The notes: a model not told the origin generated them from the sequence alone. 64,000 bases of DNA from Owenia fusiformis (GCA_903813345.2 CAIIXF020000001.1:8807098-8871097), one strand, 5' to 3'. Counted from the first letter of the stretch, positions 49,264 through 60,822 are shown. Translations and numbers: made by a program.

Positions 49264-49372
49264 ATGGCCAGTAGTAGTAAAAAGCGATGTGTCGTACCAG
49301 AGAACATGTCTGTTGGATTCATAGGAGCAGGAAGAATGGCTCAGGCCATGAGCAGAGGGTTCATAGAGTCTG
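49264..49372 (+). CDS. PYCR: PYCR exon 1
   Basis: 36 codons plus one base from the first ATG; holds the NAD(P)-binding glycine motif GAGRMA. Donor GTAACT. Followed by a 7.8-kb intron. Confidence 0.93.
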
Positions 49373-52300
49373 GTAACTAGATTTTAGAGCTTATTCTTCT
49401 TTTTAAATTAATTTTCTCTTTCTGATTTGTTGTTTTGATACACAGAAAGTAAGTATTCTGTGCTTATTGAGTCGAGGCTTGCTCTATTTATTTTTCCTTC
49501 TAGACGAATTCCTTTGGTTTTGATAGTGATAGAAAATGGTAATCTTTACCTATTTCAAAGGCTAGACTGATCTGATTATTCAGCCTTTGCTCCCCAAATG
49601 TTATCCGCCTAGTAATCTTAGGCTACACACAGAAAACTTTCAGGTGCTATGCAATCGAGACTGCTATTTTTATCGATCAAGGTGGAAATTTTATCTGAAA
49701 ATGAAATGGCGGTTTTACAGTTTTAGGTCGCGAAATTTGTCTTCTAAATCCCCGGGGATTTGACCCGGGACTTTTGATATGTTTCGTTCGGCGTAAACAA
49801 TAATTCAAAAAGGGCCTAAAATGTCTAATATTTTGAATTGGCTTATTAGGCCAACAAAGGCAAGAAGTGTTGACGATTATGATATCCTACAAATTGAAGT
49901 TGAAAAAGCCATACAAGAATATTCAAATAAATGCCCTAAACGTGGGAAATACAAACATTATTCGGATTCTGAACGGGCTAAAATAGCCAGATACGCATTA
50001 ATTCACGGTAATCAGAAGGCGTCAATACAACTTGTGTAATCCGCCAAATGTCATCAACTCAAATCTGCGAAATTGCAATTTTGAAAAATCGCGAACTTTT
50101 ATAGCGTCGAAATTTACCAGGAGTACAGTATTCTAAAAAGGAGAAAATTCAGTGACCTACAGTTTTTGTACTTTCTAAAAGTAGGTCATCAAATTTCCTA
50201 AACTTTCATACAGTAGAAAGTTGTTAAAAATGATTTACCCTCAACTTATAATCTAAGTATATCATGTATTCATTGTGGAAAACTGATACAATGTATGAAA
50301 TGGGTTGTGTAAAAAATAACATGGGACTCCCAATTAGAAACCTATTAATTTATGAACATACAGTTTTACGTTATGGCTTCTTATTTGTAGTCCTATTTTA
50401 TTTTCAGTTACACTAACTCAATACATATATGGTCTACATCTCTCCGTTTACCTATATTATTAGGCGAGCAATAAATATCCAAGATATTTAAAAAGAAAAT
50501 TTATATTAACCTGTAATTTTTGTACAAAGTAGGTCATTGAATATTCTTAGTTTTCTTATTAAATTATTTACCCTAAACTATTACTCTACTTCCTTAACTA
50601 ATAATATAGGTACATTTCTTTACTTGTGCAAAACTGAAAGATGCAGACTATGTATTGAATGATATGTCCTTTAAAGTAACATGGAACTCTCATTATGAAG
50701 CCAATAATGCTTCTGAACACACAGAACTACCTTAAACTGAATAGACTTGGTATCATTCTCATAAGGACAAAGAATAATTTGTGTTTTCCTTGAAATAAAT
50801 CTTAAAAATCTCAAAGAGGTATGGTCTCCATGTTGAATAATTTGTCCTATTAAGATTTCAAGATTTCTGTTGTGACATGTTGATAGTTTTTCATATGTCA
50901 TCTCGACTGAATTATTCATATGATTGGCCAATTCAGCCTCCTCCCCTCCCCTGATAAAGTAGGTCACCTTGTTCCTTCTATTTATTGTATTGAATCCTCA
51001 AAAAGAGAAAGGGCTTTGATAAAATAGCAATTTTTGTTATTTCATACAATCAGTTGAATTAGCTGTAGTCTACTGGCTGTTCAACTTATTAATAAAAAAT
51101 CAATGTTAAGTATCTACATGTATCTGAAAGAATATTTTAATTTTAATAAAATGTTAGATCCCATTCAACCTACAAGCTGACACATTTTCATCATCCTTTC
51201 AGTAGTAGGAGTTTCCTCAGGTCAATTGGTGCAGATGTTGTTATGACGGAAATGTGTTTTACGTCTGTGGCTGATGCAATATTTCATAAACCACAACTCG
51301 TCTTGCTTTATTTGTTGTAAATGATCTATGGCAAATATGATATACCCTTTGTTGCATTTGAATAGGATGAAAACGTCACGTTTATTGTCAATTGATGTGT
51401 TTTTTATGAACCTGTTTTTAGCTAAAAATGTAAAATTGCCTATGAAGTATGTGTTTTTTGTATTCCATTGACAGGAGAAGCAAGGGATGCTAATACTATC
51501 AATTTCTACCACCTTTATTCAGATCAGTATAACGTGTCGACACCTTCGTCTCCTCGAGCTTTGACTTTCCAGAGTACCCAACTTGTCATGATAAACAACA
51601 TAAAACAAAACTTGCATTCAATAAAACTTATCTGCAATGAACAGCTTTAGAATGTATTTGTGTGAAGGTCGACCACAAATTTTTTACTGGTCTTAATATC
51701 AGCTTCCAGGTATGACATTTTTTACAGTGACTGTCACGTAGATTCCAGGTATTTTTAAGTCAGAATAATAGGCAAAAAATAATATATTTATGAATCAGTC
51801 ATATTAATACTGAATATTGCCCAGAAAATGTCATTATGTATTTGAGTCCTGTACAGTATTTATAAACTGTCCAAAAAATTATATTTGATGTTTGACAAAA
51901 TTTTCCTGAAATGAGCGAATTAGCATCTATCCTCACTTCTGAGCTGCAAGGCTATTATTTATTTGAACTGTCTAATCAGAATGTCGCTGGGACCAGCTAA
52001 ATCTGTTTGCATTGGGAGTTGTGTAGATAGAGGTTATTTAATGGGAGGGATGGAATATGGATTTTATTCCGAGGGAAAATATGATATTGGCCAAGGAAAA
52101 TATCATACTGACCGAGGGCGATAGCCCGAGTGTCAATATGATATTTTCTGAGGCCAATATCATATTTTCTCAAGGAATAAATCCATATTCCATCACGACC
52201 ATCAATAACCTATTTATTTCATAATATTTTTTTTCAATTTTTGTATGTCATCATCCAATGATTGTGACATAAAATTATACAATTTATCATATAACATTTT

Positions 52301-55300
52301 CAACTTTTATTATCAAGTTTTACTTAAAAATATAAATAATTTATAACAATAAAATGGCTCATAATATGGCAAAATAAACACAATATCCTTTGTCACAGTA
52401 ATAGACGTAAACTAGATGATAATAATTTCAATAATTTCAATTTTCCAAACGATTTTTTTACTTCCTGTAGAGATGTGCTAGACGAAAAGCGTAAAACTCA
52501 AGAGAAATTACCGGGAATATTTCTGATACGGGATCTGATACGGGATTTTTGCTGATACGGGATCTGATACGGGATTTTGGCTGATACGGGATCTGATACG
52601 GGATTTTTCAAATAACACTTTTATTCCCTGTTATTTTCCCAGGGAAAACATGTTATTATGGAATAAATTATTTGTATTTACTTGATCGTTCAGATTAACT
52701 GTACCATATTATATCAGGGTACCTCATTTGAGAATGTCACATTGGGAACATATTTTGAGCACTATGCTACTGCATGACAGGATCCAAATTCCAAAAATTA
52801 AACTTTGTTCCATCTACTTATTTAGCTTGGACTTCAGCCTTGTACCTTTCAGTGCATGTTTTTCAAACTTGAAAATGACATCATTCAATTACTCAGATGC
52901 GAGTAGGTAGTCACCAGTTTCGCCACCAGGCGGCTGATTCGGGGGAATTAACATGGCAGGGTATTAGAAATTTCCCTTAAACTTGAATATGCATTAGTTT
53001 TAGTGGTTCGCTTTTCATATTGCCTTTATGTATCTGATAGTTATACAAATTAAAATATGTCCAGTAAAAGAAAATATTATCTACCCAACACAAGAAAAGA
53101 TATTTCACTTTTTGTGGTTTTACAACATGGAGTCTATGGGCAATCTCCCCGACCTAGAAGTCATATTTTTAAAGAAAATTCAATTTTCAAAGTTGATAAA
53201 CTCTTTTCAAAACCACATTTCTAAATGTAATTTTGCAATTTTTAATGACGTAAATCAAGATTATTTCTACTCGCATCTGGGATATTGCATTGAAATTAGT
53301 CCAGATTATTTTAAAACTTTTCTTGCATTTACATTTTAGGCTTTTACATTAGGCATTTACATTTTAGGTACAAGCTTTTTTTAAGGGGGAGTTGTCATTA
53401 TTGTTTATCCCCGGGAAATCCATTCCCGGAGGTGAGCTTTGCTTAGAAATTTTGATCGAACATTGTATACAAATTTGAGCCCTGTTTTCTCCAAAATGAG
53501 ACCTAAAAATGTCCATTTTGAGGTCTGCAGTCAAAATAGGTAATGGAATTTGTTGATTATTTATCTGAACATTAGATTGGTCGGTACAGATTTTACTTTT
53601 ATAAGGTACTAATTAAAGATTCTGACATTGTTTTTTTTAATAGTACATCTCTAAAAATCCCAAGAGATAAAGCACGATGAAACAGTTTATAGTGTTTTAA
53701 TGTTTACAATTGCAAATATCTTATCATAAATAATATCAAATAAAACCAATAATATGAGGGGTGATCAATAAGTAATGGACTTTTTTTATAGATCAATCCC
53801 TTTGATTTTCCTACCAGTGATACATTATTCAATTATCTATCAATTCTGAAGATTTGAATACAAAATATATAATACATGTTGATATATCCTTATTTCCGTG
53901 AAGGAGGTACAGGTACCCCGGGACCAACATTTACTTCGCATATTAGCCAGTTTGGCAAATTTCAGTAAGATTTCAACTTTTTATATGCAACAAGTGTTGT
54001 GTTGTTTAAAATATTCTGCTGACTGGTAACACATAAACAGAAAGCATTGTGATATTAGAGTGTTGTATGGAAGGGGTTTGCAGGTCAATTTGAGAAAGCA
54101 TTGTGGAAGAAGGGGTTGGTGAGAGAAGGGAACACATATGGACAATGCACCTGCCCACAGATCTCAAAATGTTCAGAAAACAATATCCCTGGACCTCAAA
54201 ATTGAGCCCTTGGCCAATGCACCATATTATCCAGATCTGCTCACGTGTGACTTATTTATTTCTATACTACTTATTATCCCATCGAACAAAGTTCGGAGGG
54301 ATATAGGGAACGCCTCCGTCCGTCCATGCCTACGTCCGTCCGGCCAATAACTCAAATACCGTTGGCCCGATTTTGTTCATATTTTGTACACATATACCCT
54401 ATGGGAGTAGAAGTTCTGCTAAAAAGCCGATTTTCAAAATGGCCGCTCATTTAAAAATGGCGGCCATTTTAGTGCTGATTTTACAGTAATTTAGGTGCAT
54501 TATGTAAAACTGTGATAGTATTATGTTTTAAGTTTAAAAAAATTATATAGGACATTGATAAACCTAGAAATGTAGAAATTAAAATAGCACATGGCAGCAA
54601 TCTTGAAAAATGGCAGCCTTTACTCGTTATTTTACGATTTTTGCTGTAACTCAAGAAGTATTGGAGCGATTTTGTTCATATTTGGTATGTGAATACTATA
54701 AGCATGGCTCACTGTCTAATGACACTTTTGGTAGGAGGCCATTTTGAAAATTTGCCACCATTTTGAAAAGTGGTCGCCATTTTAACATATTTTACTTTAA
54801 CTCAAAAAGTAGTGGAGCGATTTTGTTCATATTTGGTTTGTGAATACTATAAGCATGGCACACTGTCTAATGACATTTTTGGTAGAAGGCGGCCATTTTG
54901 AAAAAATTAAATGGCAAAATCGCTCCAATACTTCTTGAGTTACAGCAAAAAATCGTAAAATGACGAGTAAAGGCCACCATTTTTCAAGATTGCTGCCATG
55001 CATATTAAAGTATTTTACTGTAACTCGAAAAAAGTAGTGGAGCGATTTTGTTCATATTTGCCATGTGAATACTATAAAAAAAAGCATATTACTTCTTCTG
55101 ATGACAAAAAAATGGAATTTGAAAAATGGCCACCATTTAAACGTATTTTACTCGGCCTTTACTCGTTATTTTACGATTTTTGCTGTAACTTGAAAAGTAT
55201 TGGAGCGATTTTGTTCATATTTGGTATTCGAATACTATTAGCATGGCACACTGTCTTATGACACTTTTGGTAGAAGGCGGCCATTTTGAAAAATGGCCAC

Positions 55301-58300
55301 CATTTTAAACTATTTTTTTTACTATAACTCGAAAAGTAGTGGAGCGATTTTGTTCATATTTGGCATGTGAATACTATAAAGCATATTACTTCTTCTGATG
55401 ACAATTTTCTTATGTGTGTTATTTTATGATATTTGCTATATGTTTTGTTTGTAAAAATGCCAGCTATTTCTGTTCGATGGGATTCGCTACGCTTTGGCGT
55501 TGCCGTTGTTCTGGTTTCTATAGAGAAAGGACGCCGGTTTATTGACATTGACGAAATAAAACAACCCGTGCAACTGCATCTTGCTACCATGTCAGAGAAT
55601 GGATTCTGCCTTGTCTCACAATCTTGAGTTAAGAGGATGAGGAATTATGTACATTTAGCACTTGATGGAACCTATGTAGAGGGCCCTGTAGAATGAATGT
55701 GGCATGAATACCACACAGTGATGATAAAATATTCAAAATCAACTATGGCATAACAAAATGGAGTAATTCATGACCATAATGGTTTGTTTTGTTCAGCCTG
55801 CATTCAACTACATTGCATGTTAAACACGCTAAAATAGCTTCAGAATGTTTGACGTCATGTCGGTCCCGGGGTACCTATACATCCTTCATGGAAATAAAGA
55901 TATATTGAAATATATTACATGTTTTGTTTTCAAATCTTCAGAGTTGATAGATAATTGAATGATGTATCACTGTTAAGAAAATCGAAGGGATTGGTCTATA
56001 AACAGCATCTGTGTAAAAAAGTGTCCATTACTTATTGATCACCCCTCGTAGTAAAAGGATTATTATGCAAAGTGCAGGCTCCAAAGTGCTGATTCCAAAG
56101 TACTATGATTCCAAAGTACAGTATTAGATTAAAGTAGTTGGACTTTACTTGCATATGTAGGTTAATGTCATCAAAACTTGTTTTATACCTAGATATTGCC
56201 CTTTGTTCTGTAAGTCCCTAACTTTAGGATACTGTAATCAAGACATGACCTGAAAAAGTCTCCGTGTCCTCTTGAACAAGATAATGGATAAATGATAAAA
56301 TTTAAAATGGGTGCCTAGATGACATAGACAAAGTGACTTTATTTGACGCCAACATAATTAATTTTCTTAATGGTGCCTGGTGGATAGAAAGTATTATTGG
56401 CCAGGAATTCAGTATGGCATAATTCAAAGCAATATAGAAATGTCCCACCCCATGTATTGAGTATTTAGAGAAATGAAATTTTTATATATACAGGGTGGTA
56501 AAAAAAACTGGAAATCCTTACACCAATTTCCTAATATCTTTGTCATTTTAAGAAATAACTTTGCACATTTGTACATCACTCAATTTCTCCACTGCCTACC
56601 TTATTTCATGACCATCAGATTGATAGTCACAGTGTTGCAGCACTTTAAAGAACATTCCTGGTGGCCACTATCTTGCGCTGTAGACCAACCTGCACATGTT
56701 GTCCAAAATGTCCCTACCTATGGGGATATGGCAGAGATAGAGTGTATAAGGATGACCTCAGGACAATTGTAGACCTCAAAAGTGAGATCATTTGTATCAT
56801 TCAGGCCATTCCTACTGAGGAATGCATTCGGATCATTAACAACTGTGCAGGTTTGTCTACAGCGCGATGATGGCCAAACCTGAAGAATGTTGTTCAAAGT
56901 GCTATAAAATTGTGACTATCAGTCTGATGGTCATGAAAATGGTAGGGTTGTAGGAAAATTAATGGTTTACAAATGTGTGAAATATCAGGGAGTAGTTTCT
57001 TAAAATGACAAAGATATGAGGAAAAGGCAGGGTTTCCATTTTTACCACCCTGTATTATATCCAAATAAATGATATATGTAACTACTTTATGTTTCTTTCA
57101 TAGCTGGGCATTTTCATCAAATAAAAACAGTTTTTATGTCACCTCCAAAAAAACATAAAAATTTAATCACTGCCTAATGTTCTTATGTTTGTGTTTGCAG
57201 GAATGATACGTGCCAACAACATAGTTGCTAGTGACCCTGATGCCAGTATGCTAGGGTTTATACAGGTAATTGAGCCATGATAAATAAATATTTAAAACTT
57301 TAAAAATAATCAATCAAAAGTCTAGGTACCTAACTTTTTTTCATAACAATGATTGTTTGTGGTTTGGCTAGCAAATGTGTGACATCTTGTTATTTGATGC
57401 TTTCCTGCCATGTTATTTTTGAAGCATGGCCTCACATTTTCCCAAGTTCCAAGAAGCCACATCTTTACTGCACATGAAACTCATTAAAATATACAAAGGA
57501 GGAGGGAAAGTATCGCAACAGATTTCGGACAGTGCATATGTTAGGCCAATGCATTATCTCCAGGAAGAGCACTCATAGAGACTTCGACTTTGGAACAGGG
57601 AAGATGCAAACAACCTACACACATGTTTTTTAAACCCTTTAAAGGAATAAGTGATTCCTTGTTTTTTTCAAAGATATCCATTATGGGTGACCAAAATTAG
57701 CTGAAATCAATGGATCGCACAAGTTTTTCTAATGGGAAAATAACATGGGAAATATTGTTTTCCACTTTATCGAAGAGGAATTACTTAATATTCCTTAAAG
57801 GGGTCTAACTGTGTCTTAAAATGCAACATATTGATGCAACAAAAATTGAAAAAGCAGGGATGGAAGGGGTTGAAAATCAGGACAACATTTCAGACAAAAC
57901 ATGTGAGTAGGTTGTTTGCATCTCACTTGTTTCAAAATCTGGAGATAATGCATTGGCCTAACAGATCCACCTGTTTAAATCCTCAGAAAATAGCCAAAAT
58001 CCAACATATGACTTTCCAAAATCTGTTGCGATACTTTCCCTCCTCTCAAAAGTTAGTTATCTAAAATGTGATTGTTTGAAAAAGTGCTATATTGTCATTG
58101 TCTTGTGCTTGGTGTGAACTTTTTACAGATACAAGGGCAGACTAACGCCAAGATCTGTTATGGTTTTCTTTGGGCATGCTTGGTAAATTGCACGGGGCCA
58201 TTTAGCTCTTCAGAGTGTGATATTTATCATTTTGGGTCTTGTTCCATATAATATTGCACTGTGATCCTCTGAGTGTTAATTTTTTTTAGGTGTGATTAAC

Positions 58301-60007
58301 TCACAAAAAACTCTAAAATACTAGAAAATATCTCAAGCCCATGTAATTTTTTGTTCTTTCACTACATTTTCCTTATTTTGGATCAAAACTTGATTATAAA
58401 TGACCAACCATATGTCTATGTTTTCAGAAACTTGGTGTAAATACAACAGAAGACAACAAAGAAGTTGTTGCTAAAAGTGATCTCATCTGCATTGCAGTCA
58501 AACCAAATAACGTCTCCAAAGTCCTAGAGGAGGTGGCGCCGGTAGTCACCACCAAGAACATATTTCTCAGTATAGCTGCTGGGATAAAAATTGGGATGAT
58601 AGAAAAAGTATGTTGAACTTTTTATGTTTTCTTTGTGCTCATGTTTGATTTTCTTGTGTGTGCTTTATTTTGTAATGAGAATGGAATGATTTAGTTCTCT
58701 GATTTGTGAATGAATAAATGCACTACAATTCACTGAATCCTCTTGTGCTAAAATTCTTTTCACACATAGCAAACTATTTTGAACAATATTATATTATAAA
58801 AAGATGTGAAATTCTACCAGAAACTTTTTTGCGTGGATAAATATTGCTAGACTGTTTTGATAAGTCAGAAAGTGATATAGAATCTTTAGCTATGTAGGAA
58901 TATTATTTATTCAAAGTCTAATCAAGACTCAGTTCTTAATGTTCTACTGTATTGTATTTGTAATGTTAATTTCAGCTTTTACCAGAGAAGACACGAGTGA
59001 TTCGTGTAATGCCAAACACACCAGCTTTGGTCCAGTCAGCTGCCTCTGTATTTGCCATGGGATCTTATGCACAGAATGGTGATGGTGATCTTGTTGCGGA
59101 ACTACTCAGTAGTATTGGTAAGTGCCATCATTGCACAGTAAAACCTGTCTTAGTGAACACCTCTCTCAAGTGAACACCTGTCTTTAGTGGACACCCTTCA
59201 TCGACACATACTCTACAGATTTTCATTTCTCTGTAGAGAACACCTACCAACAATGAACATTTTTTCTTCAAAATAATGTTCAATATACACATGTCTTACT
59301 GTACATGTACTTGTAAATCCCCAAATCCCTTTAACTTAAAAGCAATGATTTTATCATGAATGAGGCACCAGGAATAGGTGGGACAGTTAACTCAAACTAT
59401 CATAGCTAGCAAGATTTTTTGTTTAGATTCATAGTTTAAATCAGGATGTTGCAGTATGAGAATTATAGACAAATGGTAATATAGGCATGCAGTAGTCATC
59501 TGTTCTGATGTGACTGTATGTTCTTATGCTATTCTAGGTATATGTGAGGAGGGTAAAGAATCTCTACTAGATGCTGTCACAGGCCTGAGTGGCAGTGGTC
59601 CAGCATATGTAAGTACGTTATAAGGCTAAAGTATTCTGAGATTCATGTAAAATCAATTAATTATCTTCCAAAGGAGCTGAACCTTTGTCAATGGCCTAAA
59701 GACTCCACAAAAATGATGTTGTAGCAACCTGCAATTTTACAGGGTGTCTGTGGATAAAAATGCTGTTTCACATACTTTTAGTCCCAGTACATGTTCATGG
59801 GAAAAGATGAACTCAATTGATACAGAATTAACAAAGTGCCAACACCAATCTTGTTAGTTTTAGGACACTCTGTGTCTACATTTAATCATTTATACTGTAT
59901 TTTGGGAATTACAGGCATTTGCCGCGATTGAGTCAATGGCAGATGGAGGAGTAAAAATGGGACTACCAAGAGACTTGGCACAAAAGCTTGCAGCGCAGAC
60001 CATGCTT
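49264..60007 (+). CDS. PYCR: pyrroline-5-carboxylate reductase, six exons, 3' end beyond window
   Basis: This enzyme reduces pyrroline-5-carboxylate to proline with NAD(P)H, the last step of proline synthesis. Exons: 49264-49372, 57201-57265, 58428-58607, 58976-59117, 59538-59608, 59915-60007. All junctions are GT-AG and phases join without a break, giving 220 residues. The Rossmann motif GFIGAGRMA is at residues 18-26, AVKP at 81-84, MPNTP at 130-134, the family signature TGLSGSGPAY at 180-189 and DGGVKMGLPR at about 199-208. The family is usually about 270-280 aa, so roughly 55 C-terminal residues (with the GGTT region) lie past 64000. EVAPVVTT and LPEKTRVIRVMPN read more like the PYCR3 type than PYCR1/2, so a cytosolic protein is likely; no transit peptide is evident. 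Confidence 0.95.
49821..50039 (+). pseudogene. HTH-type transposase N-terminal fragment in PYCR intron 1
   Basis: ATG-led 72-codon frame ending in a stop. Residues 41-69 (RGKYKHYSDSERAKIARY, then ALIHGNQKAS) resemble the first helix-turn-helix of pogo/Tc1-like DNA-binding proteins, of the type KRGxYxxYTPExRAKIAKYA, from memory. The frame stops right after the first helices, so this is a fragment, or a first exon with a donor at the GTGTAA end. It is intronic with respect to PYCR. Confidence 0.5.
50151..50980. repeat. two diverged tandem units of about 360 bp
   Basis: GTTTTTGTAC ... AAGTAGGTCAT at 50161 is echoed at 50516, with matching downstream phrases (TTATTTACCCT, AACATGGGACTC against AACATGGAACTC). 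A third GTAGGTCACCTTG lies at 50959. Confidence 0.55.
50981..52029. other. PYCR intron 1 sequence, nothing recognised
   Basis: AT-rich; no repeat partner or coding signal noticed. Confidence 0.4.
52030..52214. repeat. 185-bp snapback palindrome
   Basis: AGGTTATTTAATGG ... GGAATATGGATTTTATTCC on the left pairs with GGAATAAATCCATATTCC ... AATAACCT on the right. Inner AAAATATGATATTGGCC arms pair as well, and the centre is CCGAGGGCGATAGCCCGAG. Same layout as 26282-26421. Confidence 0.85.
52215..52522. other. intron sequence, nothing recognised
   Basis: AT-rich, non-coding. Confidence 0.4.
52523..52609. repeat. 29-bp repeat, three copies, with internal duplication
   Basis: Units at 52523, 52552 and 52581, each CTGATACGGGAT twice followed by a T-rich tail. 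Confidence 0.95.
52893..53279 (+). mobile_element. MITE with CAGATGCGAGTAG inverted ends
   Basis: Starts CAGATGCGAGTAG and ends CTACTCGCATCTG, perfect 13-bp inverted ends. A diverged inverted copy lies at 22757-23148. No transposase. The 103-codon frame at 53028-53339 overlaps it and has no supported function. Confidence 0.8.
54138..54262 (+). pseudogene. mariner transposase catalytic-region fragment
   Basis: Encodes MDNAPAHRSQNVQ, then a block ending APYYPDLLTCDLF. This is the second and third catalytic-aspartate region of mariner transposases (DNAPAHRS and YSPDLAPCD types). The frame is cut by the insertion at about 54265. Confidence 0.88.
54266..55495. mobile_element. nested tandem-repeat element inside mariner
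   Basis: Starts near ATTATCCCATCGAACAAAG and ends near CTGTTCGATGGGAT, giving short inverted ends. A CGTCCGTCC microsatellite-like stretch follows the left end. The body is tandem units with GGAGCGATTTTGTTCATAT phrases alternating with AAAATGGCCGCCATTTT phrases. Related to 27470-27832. Boundaries are good to about 20 bp. Confidence 0.7.
54560..55400. repeat. 140-225-bp tandem array with one inverted unit
   Basis: TGGAGCGATTTTGTTCATAT recurs at 54662, 54813, 55038, 55201 and 55339. A reverse-oriented copy (AAAATCGCTCCAATACTTC) is at about 54916, mirroring 54600-54690. Confidence 0.85.
55496..55627 (+). pseudogene. mariner transposase C-terminal fragment
   Basis: Encodes GRRFIDIDEIKQPVQLHLAT, then MSENGF, matching the GRRF...DE.K tail of mariner transposases. 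It continues the fragment at 54138-54262 on the far side of the nested insertion. Confidence 0.75.
56491..57052 (+). mobile_element. 562-bp Tc1/mariner-like deletion derivative
   Basis: CAGGGTGGTAAAAA and its complement TTTTTACCACCCTG lie between TA dinucleotides (56489-56490 and 57053-57054). Inner arms also pair (TGACCATCAGATTGATAGTCAC against GTGACTATCAGTCTGATGGTCA). It keeps the end of a transposase frame. Confidence 0.88.
56716..56870 (+). pseudogene. Tc1/mariner-like transposase C-terminal remnant
   Basis: YLWGYGRDRVYKDDLRTI, then LKSEIICIIQAI, fits the LWGYVKDRVY...L...I..AI tail of insect and invertebrate Tc1/mariner-like transposases. Only the tail is left. Confidence 0.65.
57201..57265 (+). 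CDS. PYCR: PYCR exon 2
   Basis: After TTTGCAG; completes a split glycine codon and encodes MIRANNIVASDPDASMLGFI plus Q. Donor GTAATT. Confidence 0.9.
57497..58047. mobile_element. MITE with long inverted arms in PYCR intron 2
   Basis: GGAGGAGGGAAAGTATCGC and its complement GCGATACTTTCCCTCCTC form the ends. Pairing continues through GGCCAATGCATTATCTCC and CTACACACATGTTTT for about 125 bp. The centre is non-coding. Confidence 0.8.
58428..58607 (+). CDS. PYCR: PYCR exon 3
   Basis: 60 codons; holds ICIAVKP and VLEEVAPVVTT. Acceptor TTTTCAG, donor GTATGT. Confidence 0.95.
58976..59117 (+). CDS. PYCR: PYCR exon 4
   Basis: 47 codons plus one base; holds RVIRVMPNTP and LLSSIG. Donor GTAAGT. Confidence 0.95.
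59128..59275. repeat. degenerate GTGAACACCT repeats
   Basis: AGTGAACACCT(G/C)TCT words recur about every 20 bp in intron 4, then drift. Confidence 0.7.
59538..59608 (+). CDS. PYCR: PYCR exon 5
   Basis: Completes a split glycine and carries the family signature DAVTGLSGSGPAY. Donor GTAAGT. Confidence 0.95.
59915..60007 (+). CDS. PYCR: PYCR exon 6
   Basis: 31 codons, AFAAIESMADGGVKMGLPR, then DLAQKLAAQTML. Donor GTGAGT. The next exon was not found before 64000, where element C fills the intron. Confidence 0.95.
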
Positions 60008-60822
60008 GTGAGTTTGGACACATATTGTTTATAAAAAATGTGAAATGGTTTATGCATCAATTAGTTTAAACTATTAATTGAAAAGTTGAAAAAGAGATGG
60101 TATGAAATAATATCACTACTTCTTTATGTATCAAGCATATAAAAAACAGGTGGTCCATATTGTGAAAATCAGCTCAAAATTTCAGAAAAGGAAGTTGATT
60201 ATTTGATTGCCAGTACTTGTCTAAGGTTCTGAAAGACTTCATTATAATAGACCAATCCAGTAAATCATGCCATCTATTGGTTATGATGTCATTCTTACAA
60301 TTTCAGTGCAGAAATAGGATTATTAAAATATTAGTTAGTGAGGTAGCACCGAAAAATGTACCCGCTTCTGAACAAATTGAAATTACTTGTTTCTTATGTA
60401 TTTTTATGTGATACTTCAGAAAATTTTTGTCTGATGCGCCGTATCCGGGGCGAAAGTTGTCAAAATTGGGTTTTTGACCCTAAAAAGGAAAATTACAGGG
60501 GGTACATTATCATCATTGAATAATTCATTCAGTTGGTCTTCAATCATCATAATAATTTTATCGAGAGTTGATGAGATCATTTTTAGGTAGTATGCAAAGT
60601 TTCAATGGTCTGTCACTCGTGGTTGCCATGGAAACCACAATTTTTGCTGAGAAAATCCTTAATTTTGGTAAAACCTGTACCTGTACATAATATAGAATGT
60701 GGATTATTTTTCAAATCAACAGATATCAGAACATTTTAGCATTTTCAAAATTACAAGGGCAGTCCAAACATTTATCTAAATATAAAGGATATTGCAATTA
60801 ACTTAACTGGGGAGTGTCAAAG
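60008..60822. other. PYCR intron 6 sequence, nothing recognised
   Basis: Short open frames only. A CCGTATCCGGGGCG patch (60439-60452) is locally GC-rich without a partner in the window. Confidence 0.4.

Larger units (their letters stand above)
53755..56048 (+). mobile_element. mariner-type transposon, deleted and interrupted
   Basis: TGAGGGGTGATCAATAAGT at the left and its near-complement ACTTATTGATCACCCCTCG at the right lie between TA dinucleotides (53753-53754, 56049-56050). Similarity of the ends extends about 175 bp. Inside are catalytic and C-terminal transposase fragments, separated by a 1.2-kb nested element. The N-terminal half of the transposase is absent, so it cannot move itself. 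It lies in PYCR intron 1. Confidence 0.9.

Noticed and set aside
55354-55590. Minus-strand 78-codon frame
   Set aside because: The plus strand at the same place encodes the mariner transposase tail, which explains it better.
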